Positions 57,984-64,000 of a stretch of DNA of 64,000 nucleotides are shown here, one piece after another (position 1 is the first letter of the stretch; every line of letters begins with the position of its first letter). The stretch is from the NCBI RefSeq assembly GCF_029543105.1, contig NZ_JARQXB010000010.1:1-64000 (forward strand), in the 5' to 3' direction. Both the position numbers and the translations under genes were made by a program. Under the pieces are notes generated by a model. That model did not search any database. It saw nothing but the letters and a program-made list of their open reading frames with translations, and was not told where the DNA came from. The stretch is from Stenotrophomonas sp. HITSZ_GD. GTDB taxonomy: Bacteria > Pseudomonadota > Gammaproteobacteria > Xanthomonadales > Xanthomonadaceae.

Positions 57984-58925
57984 ATGCCTATTCCTATGAA
58001 TCCCCCACCTTCACTGCCCGCCCTGGCACAGGCCCTGGCCCCGCGCGAGGGCTACACGCTCACGGAATTGCCGGGCGTGCGGCTGCTGCGCTCGGATCGC
58101 CCCTTGGCGCAGACGCCGGTGCTCTACGACCCGGGCATCGTGATCGTGGTCCAAGGCACCAAGCGGGGCTACTTCGGCCAGCAGACGTATGTGTACGACG
58201 CCGAGCAATACCTCGCGGTGTCGGTGCCGGTGCCTTTCACGATGGAGACCGATGCCTCGCCCGAGCACCCGCTGCTCGCGCTCTACCTGCACCTGGATTT
58301 TCCGCTGGCGGCGGAGCTGATGCTGGAGATGGACCGCGCGCAGCGCGCGCCTACGCTGACCGCGCCGCGCAGCATGGTCTCCAGCCCGATGGATGCGGAC
58401 ATGCGGTTATCGGTGCAGCGGCTGCTGCAGGCGCTCGCGCGCCCGGTGGAGGCCGCGGTGCTGGCGCCGCACCTGTTGCGGGAACTCTATTTCCGGGTGC
58501 TGGCCGGGCCGCAAGGCCACACCCTGCGTGCCGCGCTGTCGATGCAGGGCCACTTCGGCCGCATCGGTCGCGCCCTGCAGCGCATCCATGCCACCTACGC
58601 GCAGCCGCTGGACGTGGCCGAGCTTGCGCGGGAGGCGGGCATGAGCACGCCCTCGTTCCATGCCCACTTCAAGGCCGTGACCTGCACTTCGCCTATCCAG
58701 TACCTGAAATCCATCCGCCTGCATCAGGCGAGGCTGCTGATGGTGCGCGAGGGCATGACGGTCGCGGCCGCCAGCCATGCGGTGGGCTACGAGAGTCCTT
58801 CGCAGTTCAGCCGCGAGTTCAAGCGACTCTTCGGGCTGGCGCCTTCAGGCGAGGTGCGCCGCATGCGCGGGGCGTTCGCGCTACCGCCCGCGCAGGCCAA
58901 TGCGCATTACGTGTCCTCGCATTGA
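57984..58925 (+). CDS. AraC-family regulator (AraC_N type)
   Basis: 313 residues. N-terminal AraC_N sensor (about residues 20-190; VLYDPGIVIVVQGTKRGYFG is a strong signature, also seen in YqhC), C-terminal helix-turn-helix pair (LDVAELAREAGMSTPSFHAHF and VAAASHAVGYESPSQFSREFKR). YqhC relatives respond to aldehydes and control reductases, compatible with its divergent SDR. An ATG at 57996 is an alternative start. Confidence 0.9.
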   Translation: MPIPMNPPPSLPALAQALAPREGYTLTELPGVRLLRSDRPLAQTPVLYDPGIVIVVQGTKRGYFGQQTYVYDAEQYLAVSVPVPFTMETDASPEHPLLALYLHLDFPLAAELMLEMDRAQRAPTLTAPRSMVSSPMDADMRLSVQRLLQALARPVEAAVLAPHLLRELYFRVLAGPQGHTLRAALSMQGHFGRIGRALQRIHATYAQPLDVAELAREAGMSTPSFHAHFKAVTCTSPIQYLKSIRLHQARLLMVREGMTVAAASHAVGYESPSQFSREFKRLFGLAPSGEVRRMRGAFALPPAQANAHYVSSH

Positions 58926-58963
58926 CGGCCGGGCGCTTCCCGGCGGCGCCCGGCCGCACGGCG

Positions 58964-60073
58964 TCAGCGCGAAGGGGATGCAAGCTCTCGATATAACGCC
59001 GCGATCCGCGGAATGAAGCGCTGAGGATTCGCGCCGGCCAGGTTGGTCAGCACGACCACCGCCAGGCCCTCGTCCGGATAGACGATAAACGCCGCCCGCG
59101 CGCCACCAATCCCGGCCACCTCGCGCACCGGGGCGCTGCGTAGCACCGGCCAGCCCAGTCCCCAGTCGCCCGGCGCGCCGCTGTTCAACCGCTCCGGCGT
59201 CCACATGCGGCGCAGTGCATCGTCACCGACCATGCGCCCCGCCGACAGCGCCATGAGCCAACGCGACAACTCCTCCGCCGTGGTCTGCAAGCCGCCGCCA
59301 GACCACAGGCTGTACGGAATGTCGTAGAACCAGTGGGAGAGGCGATCGGCGTCATCCTTGGCCAGCGTGCCGCGCGGCGACAGGCTGTAGATCGTCGCCG
59401 CGTTCGGCACGAGGTCGTAGCTGTCGCCGAACGCGGTCCGCGGCATGCCGACAGCCGCGAACTGGCGCTCGGCCAGGAACTGCTCGTACGGCCGGCCCGT
59501 CTGCTTCACGATGATGCGCGCGAGCAGACCATAGTTGGTCTGGTTGTAGGCGAAGCGCTCGCCCGGGTGCGCCTCCAGCGGCAGCGCCGCCACCGCACGC
59601 CACGCCGCGGCCTCATCGCCGCCGCCGATCAGGCCGTCGGGGCCGACGATGTCCGGCAATCCCGAGGTGTGCGCCAACAGCTGGCGCACCCGGAGGTCGC
59701 GCCAAGCCTCCGGCAGGTCATCGAGATAGCGCGAAATGGGCGCATCGAGCTCCACCTTCCCGGCTTCGACGAGCTGCATCACCGCCACCGCGGTGAATGA
59801 CTTGGTGGCCGAGTTGATCGGAAACAGCGTGGCCGCGGTGACCGGCACGCGGTTTTCCACATTGGCGTAGCCCAGGTTCTCCGACAACACCACGCGGCCA
59901 TCGCGGATCACCGCGATTTGCAGCCCGGGAATCCGCTGCTCGGCCATGATCTGCCGCACCAACGCCAGGGCCTGCGCGTTGGGTAGCGGCGGCGCCTCAC
60001 GGGCAGCTACGGTGCAAGACAATAACGCCACGGCCAGGCCAATGGCGGACAGGAAACCCCTTCGAAACCCCAT
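58964..60073 (-). CDS. Serine hydrolase, beta-lactamase/PBP4* family
   Basis: 369-residue class C beta-lactamase-like hydrolase with a signal peptide (cut after VAA, about residue 23). Nucleophile SATKSF (SxxK), then YNQTNYG (YxN) and a late GGARAAF region in place of a KTG box, as in esterase EstB-like proteins. Likely a periplasmic esterase or peptidase rather than a resistance enzyme. Convergent with the AraC gene. Confidence 0.87.
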   Translation of the reverse strand: MGFRRGFLSAIGLAVALLSCTVAAREAPPLPNAQALALVRQIMAEQRIPGLQIAVIRDGRVVLSENLGYANVENRVPVTAATLFPINSATKSFTAVAVMQLVEAGKVELDAPISRYLDDLPEAWRDLRVRQLLAHTSGLPDIVGPDGLIGGGDEAAAWRAVAALPLEAHPGERFAYNQTNYGLLARIIVKQTGRPYEQFLAERQFAAVGMPRTAFGDSYDLVPNAATIYSLSPRGTLAKDDADRLSHWFYDIPYSLWSGGGLQTTAEELSRWLMALSAGRMVGDDALRRMWTPERLNSGAPGDWGLGWPVLRSAPVREVAGIGGARAAFIVYPDEGLAVVVLTNLAGANPQRFIPRIAALYRELASPSR

Positions 60074-60191
60074 GCATCCTCCGCATCGCCGATGATCGGG
60101 ATTTCGCGGGCTGGGGCGCCCGGATCCCTCTCTGTATGGATGCAAGACGCTGCCGGAAGGTTTAAGTGACAGGGCCCTCGCGCGCTGCACC

Positions 60192-61208
60192 TCACGGCCG
60201 CAGCAACACCTTGATCGCCCGCCGCTCATCCATCGCGCGATAACCCTCCGCCACGTCCTCCAGCGGCAGCGCCAAGTCGAACACCTTACCGGGGTTGATC
60301 CGCCGCGTCAGGATCAGGTCCATCAGGTGCGGCAGGAAGCGCCGCACCGGTGCCGGGCCGCCGAGCATGCCGGTCTGCGAGAAGAACAGCGACTGTCCGT
60401 CCAGCTCCACGCCATGGGGCACGCCGACATAGCCGATCATCCCGCCCGGCCGCGTGGCATGGATCGCCTGCTGCATCGATTCGCGCGTGCCCACGCATTC
60501 GAGCACCGAATCGGCCCCCACGCCCTGGGTGAGCGCCTTGATCTGGGCCACGCCCGCGTCGCCGCGCTCCACCACGATGTCGGTGGCGCCGTATTCCAGC
60601 GCCAGCGCCTGCCGCGTCTTGTGCCGGCTCATGGCGATGATGCGTTCGGCACCCATCTGCTTGGCCGCCAGTACGCCCATCAGGCCGACCGCACCGTCGC
60701 CCACCACCGCCACGGTCGAGCCGGGCTTCACCCGCGCCGCATCGGCGGCGTACCACCCGGTGCCGAGCACGTCGGAGGCGGCGAGCAGGCTGGGAATCAG
60801 ATCGTCATCCGGCATCGCCGCGGTGGCGACGAGCGTGCCATCGGCCAGCGGCACGCGCGCGTACGGCGCCTGCGCACCGCTCATGAACTCGCGCTGCTCG
60901 CACGAGGACTGGAAGCCGAAGCGGCAGTGCGGGCAGGTGTTGTCGGAGATGCAGAACGAGCCGACCACGAACTGGCCGGGGCGGATCGTCTTCACCTCGC
61001 TGCCGACCTCCATCACCACGCCGCAGTATTCGTGGCCCATCGCCAGCGGTTCGGTGATGGCGTTGTGGCCCCGGTAGGGCCACAGGTCCGAGCCGCAGAT
61101 GCAGGTGGCGGTGAGGCGGATGATGGCGTCGGTGGGCGCGAGGATGCGTGGCTCGGGCCGCGCTTCGTAGCGAACATCGCCGGGCGCGTGCATGACGGTG
61201 GCAAGCAT
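60192..61208 (-). CDS. Zinc-dependent alcohol dehydrogenase
   Basis: 338-residue medium-chain dehydrogenase. Zinc ligands CICGSDLWPYRG, GHEYCGVVMEVG, structural CPHCRFGFQSSCEQ; cofactor motif VVGDGAVGLMG. The GYxG and YRAMDERRAIKVLL end are usual for the subgroup. Downstream of a cupin gene with a 29-base gap; both divergent from a LysR gene at 61784. Confidence 0.9.
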   Translation of the reverse strand: MLATVMHAPGDVRYEARPEPRILAPTDAIIRLTATCICGSDLWPYRGHNAITEPLAMGHEYCGVVMEVGSEVKTIRPGQFVVGSFCISDNTCPHCRFGFQSSCEQREFMSGAQAPYARVPLADGTLVATAAMPDDDLIPSLLAASDVLGTGWYAADAARVKPGSTVAVVGDGAVGLMGVLAAKQMGAERIIAMSRHKTRQALALEYGATDIVVERGDAGVAQIKALTQGVGADSVLECVGTRESMQQAIHATRPGGMIGYVGVPHGVELDGQSLFFSQTGMLGGPAPVRRFLPHLMDLILTRRINPGKVFDLALPLEDVAEGYRAMDERRAIKVLLRP

Positions 61209-61237
61209 GGAAATCTCCTGGGAACCGAAGGGGGCAA

Positions 61238-61648
61238 TCAGTCGGCCGGGGGGCCGGCAAGGTAATCGGCGTCGCTGACGTGTTCCTGCCAGTCCACCAC
61301 CTTGCCATCCAGCGCTTCGGCAATGGCGATGTGCGTCATCGCGTCGTCGGGCGTGGCGCCGTGCCAATGCCGATGGCCCGGCGGGCACCACACGATATCG
61401 CCGGGGCGCAGTTCGACGACCGCCTCGCCCTCGCACTGGGTCCAGCCCCGGCCGGCGGTGACGATCAACGTCTGCCCCAGCGGATGCGTGTGCCATGCGG
61501 TGCGCGCGCCCGGCTCGAAGGTGACGATGGCCCCACTCACGCGTGCCGGTGCGCTGCCCTGGAAGGGCATGTCGATGCGTACCTGGCCGGTGAAGTACTC
61601 CGGCGAGCCCTGGGCGGACGGTACGCTGCCGTGGCGGATGAGCTTCAT
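61238..61648 (-). CDS. Cupin-domain protein (carboxymuconolactone/quercetinase-like)
   Basis: 136-residue single-domain cupin. Metal motif 1 [19 protein letters not shown] (HxH...E-position Gln) and motif 2 [18 protein letters not shown] are clear. Paired with the zinc dehydrogenase and divergent from a LysR gene, a combination common in proteobacteria. Substrate unknown. Confidence 0.88.
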   Translation of the reverse strand: MKLIRHGSVPSAQGSPEYFTGQVRIDMPFQGSAPARVSGAIVTFEPGARTAWHTHPLGQTLIVTAGRGWTQCEGEAVVELRPGDIVWCPPGHRHWHGATPDDAMTHIAIAEALDGKVVDWQEHVSDADYLAGPPAD

Positions 61649-61750
61649 GGAACCTCCTGGCGAAGCGATGGCAAAGGCAGTGGCGCGCCACTGCGGTACG
61701 GGCAGCAGTCTGGCGCCGGTGCCGGCCGGCGATAAGCCAACGTAATGCGA

Positions 61751-61760
61751 ATAGACCTAT
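61751..61760. promoter_or_regulatory. Short inverted repeat upstream of the LysR gene
   Basis: ATAG-AC-CTAT in the 135-base divergent gap between the cupin and LysR genes, 23 bases before the LysR ATG. A candidate part of the LysR operator; too short to be sure. Confidence 0.25.
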
Positions 61761-61783
61761 GATCCTGGCTCACTAATCGCCGG

Positions 61784-62692
61784 ATGCATGCCGTGAACCG
61801 GGAAAACTACAACGACCTGCAGGCCTTCCTGCTGGTCGCGCAGGAGCGCAGCTTCACCCGCGCCGCGGCCCGGCTCGGCGTGTCGCAATCGGCGCTCAGC
61901 CACACGATGCGCCAGCTCGAATCCCGGCTGGGCGTGCGGCTGCTCACGCGCACCACCCGCAGCGTGTCGCCCACCGAGGCCGGCGAGCGGCTGCTGCAGT
62001 CGCTGGCGCCGAACTTCGAGAACATCGATGCGGCGCTGCTGGGGCTGGGCGAGTTCCGCGACACGCCCAGCGGCACGATCCGCATCACCACCAGCGACCA
62101 CGCCGCGCGCCGCGTGCTGTGGCCGGTGCTGCGCACCTTCCTGGCCACCTACCCGGAAGTGCGGGTGGAGGTGATCAGCGATTCGACCCTCACCGACATC
62201 GTGGCCGAACGTTTCGACGCCGGCATCCGCCTCGGCGAGCAAGTGGCACAGGACATGATCGCCACGCCGATCGGCCCACCCACCCGGCTGGTGGTGGTCG
62301 GCACGCCCGGCTATCTACGCGGGCGTCCTCGCATCGCCACGCCGCGCGATCTCGTCGCCCACGAGTGCATCAACCTGCGCTTCCTTACTCATGGCGGCCT
62401 GTACGCGTGGGAGTTCGAGAAGGATGGCCACGCACTCAACGTGCGCGTGGAAGGGCGGCTGGTGTTCAACAGCATCGACCGGATACTGGATGCGGCGCTG
62501 GACGGCTTCGGGCTGGCCTACGTTCCCGAGGATCTCGCCGCCGCGCACATCGCCAGCGATCGCCTGCAGCAGGTGCTCGACGACTGGTGCCCGCTCTTCC
62601 CGGGCTACCACCTGTACTACCCCAGCCGCCGCCAGCCCTCGCAGGCCTTCGCGTTGCTGGTGGACGCCCTGCGCTGGCGCGGCGATCAGTAG
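61784..62692 (+). CDS. LysR-family regulator
   Basis: 302-residue LysR-type regulator. N-terminal helix-turn-helix (SFTRAAARLGVSQSALSHTMRQ region, about residues 22-43), then the effector domain with FDAGIRLGEQVAQDM, typical of the CrgA/DmlR-like group next to dehydrogenase genes. Divergent from the cupin/dehydrogenase pair. Confidence 0.9.
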   Translation: MHAVNRENYNDLQAFLLVAQERSFTRAAARLGVSQSALSHTMRQLESRLGVRLLTRTTRSVSPTEAGERLLQSLAPNFENIDAALLGLGEFRDTPSGTIRITTSDHAARRVLWPVLRTFLATYPEVRVEVISDSTLTDIVAERFDAGIRLGEQVAQDMIATPIGPPTRLVVVGTPGYLRGRPRIATPRDLVAHECINLRFLTHGGLYAWEFEKDGHALNVRVEGRLVFNSIDRILDAALDGFGLAYVPEDLAAAHIASDRLQQVLDDWCPLFPGYHLYYPSRRQPSQAFALLVDALRWRGDQ

Positions 62693-62783
62693 TTTTACTT
62701 AGACGGTTCCCGTACATGCTCGGTTGAGCTGCCGCACGCCGGCGTTCAACGTCGCAAGCTCGCACCTGCGATGGAGTGCTGCG

Positions 62784-64000
62784 ATGAGACCTCGGAACAG
62801 TGCGCTTTCCGCCGCCATTGCCCTGGTCCTGGGCCATGCCGTGCTGCTGCCGCCTTCCCCGGCACGCGCGCAGGCCGTTGTCGGCCCGGGTACGGTGACG
62901 ACGACGGTGAGCTCCACCTCCGGCACCACGTCGGTGGTGGGGAACACCACGATCAACATCACGAACGGCACCGACGGCGTGCGCGCCAACGGTGGCAACG
63001 TCATTCTCGACATGCAGGCCGGCACCCAGCCCGGCAGCATCATCGTGCAGACGACCAGCGGCGCCGCCTTGCACGCCACCAACGGCACGATCACGGCGAC
63101 CAACGGGCTCAACCTGCGCACCACCAGCGGCCGGGCGTTGTTCGCCGACGGCGGCGGCATCGTCCTGGCCGGGGGCAACGTATACATCACCGGCGTGGGG
63201 CTGCTGGCCGGCGCCAGCGCCGGCAGCATCGACATCCGCAGCACGCGCTACAACGATCCCTCGCTCGTCACCGGCGCCCAGGGCAGCGGCATCGGCGTGG
63301 ACGGCACCGGCCTGGTCACGCTGGGCAGCGGCAACAGCTTCACCATCGGAAGAAGCGGCGCCACGGCCAACCCCATCGGCCTGGGCGTGCAGGGCACGGG
63401 TGCGCGCATCGTGGTGAACAATGCACTGCCCATCACTTTCCAGGGCGGCGGTTCGCTGGGCCTGTACCTGTATGGCGGCGGCCATATCGACACCTTGGGA
63501 GCCGTGTCGCTGACCTTCAATGGCGGCAATTCCGTCGGCGTGACGGTGGACGGCGCGCCCACCGATTCGGTGCTGCGCAACGTCACCGCCACCTTCAACA
63601 ACACGACCACCAGCGTGTCGGGCACCGGGCTGGTGGCGCAGAACGGGGGGCAGATCAGCCTGGAGAACTTCGTCGTGCAGGGCGCCGGCGTCGGCTTGGG
63701 CGTGTGGGTGCAGCCCAATTCCACCGTCAACCTCGGCGGTGCGAGCCGCATCGGCGTGACCGCCACCCGCAACGGGCAGCGCTACAGCTTTTCGTCCGGC
63801 AGTTCGATGTCCGCCGGCCCGATCTTCAGCGGCTCGGGCGCGCCGAGCTGGCGCGCCGCAGGCCTGGTGCTCGGCGGTACGCTCAACAGCCAGGGCACCA
63901 CCTGGACCAACAGCGGTACGGCCGGCCACGGCCTCTACCTGGGCCAGAACGGCACCACCAGCATCGCCAACCTGCAGGGCGACAGCGTCACCACCAGCGC
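62784..64000 (+). CDS. Autotransporter/adhesin passenger, partial (runs off the window)
   Basis: Open frame without stop from the ATG at 62784 to the window end (405 codons). A signal peptide (MRPRNSALSAAIALVLGHAV, cut after ARAQA, about residue 33) leads into a long Gly/Thr/Asn/Ser-rich region with repeated beta-strand turns (for example GNTTINITNGTDGVRANGGN and GLYLYGGGHIDTLGAVSLTF), typical of a right-handed beta-helix passenger of type V secretion. The C-terminal barrel is outside the window. GGAG lies nine bases upstream of the ATG. Confidence 0.82.
   Translation, partial: MRPRNSALSAAIALVLGHAVLLPPSPARAQAVVGPGTVTTTVSSTSGTTSVVGNTTINITNGTDGVRANGGNVILDMQAGTQPGSIIVQTTSGAALHATNGTITATNGLNLRTTSGRALFADGGGIVLAGGNVYITGVGLLAGASAGSIDIRSTRYNDPSLVTGAQGSGIGVDGTGLVTLGSGNSFTIGRSGATANPIGLGVQGTGARIVVNNALPITFQGGGSLGLYLYGGGHIDTLGAVSLTFNGGNSVGVTVDGAPTDSVLRNVTATFNNTTTSVSGTGLVAQNGGQISLENFVVQGAGVGLGVWVQPNSTVNLGGASRIGVTATRNGQRYSFSSGSSMSAGPIFSGSGAPSWRAAGLVLGGTLNSQGTTWTNSGTAGHGLYLGQNGTTSIANLQGDSVTTS

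Overview
The window reads as a contiguous piece of a GC-rich, gene-dense gammaproteobacterial chromosome, most likely from the Xanthomonadaceae (a Pseudoxanthomonas, Stenotrophomonas, Luteimonas or Lysobacter relative). The basis is the protein style, the gene order pcm-tolC-waaA with a divergent LpxL-type acyltransferase, a three-domain monothiol glutaredoxin/rhodanese fusion, and short REP-like palindromes of the GTAGGAGCGGCTTCAGCCGCGA type. The family call is inference; no rRNA or tRNA gene was seen. About 60 protein genes are supported, with only short intergenic gaps (none above 300 bases). Start/stop overlaps of the GTGA or ATGA kind are frequent.

Layout. 1-7.4 kb: an RND efflux pump (membrane fusion protein plus permease) divergent from its TetR regulator, with a two-copy operator between them; then pcm and a TolC-type outer membrane channel. 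7.4-12.4 kb: lipopolysaccharide genes (waaA, an LpxL-like acyltransferase, an O-antigen-ligase-like protein, a GT4 glycosyltransferase, a small zinc-ribbon protein). 12.4-17.9 kb: a probable peptide secretion locus made of a C39-peptidase ABC exporter, a HlyD-type adaptor, a 71-residue double-glycine-type precursor, a polytopic membrane protein (candidate immunity protein) coupled to a 45-codon upstream ORF, and a divergent Cro/CI-type regulator. 17.9-27.4 kb: C4-dicarboxylate metabolism (malic enzyme maeB, transporter dctA, a divergent porin) with a hybrid histidine kinase carrying a DctB-like sensor domain, a GntR/UTRA regulator and a NarL-type response regulator. 27.4-40.8 kb: housekeeping and poorly known genes (DUF1704/QEGLA protein, rsgA, alaA-type aminotransferase, SGNH hydrolase, methyltransferase, polysaccharide deacetylase, glutaredoxin fusion, DUF924, an amidohydrolase pair, DegV).

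40.9-43.2 kb: the glutathione-dependent formaldehyde detoxification set fghA-frmA-frmR with a clear FrmR-type operator. 43.4-49.1 kb and 57-62.7 kb: several small modules, each an oxidoreductase (SDR or zinc alcohol dehydrogenase, with cupin or MFS partners) divergent from a LysR or AraC regulator, with candidate operators in the intergenic gaps. 49.8-50.9 kb: a methionine aminopeptidase translationally coupled to a ParD-like protein, behind a palindromic and directly repeated AT-rich operator. 53.9-56.9 kb: a tightly overlapping operon of an acyl-CoA-dehydrogenase-like protein, a PIG-L deacetylase, a NodS-like methyltransferase and a GT2 glycosyltransferase, which looks like an undescribed glycoconjugate pathway. 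62.8 kb to the end: the start of a large repeat-rich autotransporter/adhesin passenger that runs out of the window.

The strongest candidates for novelty are the peptide secretion locus (12.5-17.8 kb), the four-gene PIG-L/NodS/GT2/acyl-CoA-dehydrogenase operon (53.9-56.9 kb) and the ParD-like/methionine aminopeptidase pair (49.8-50.9 kb).
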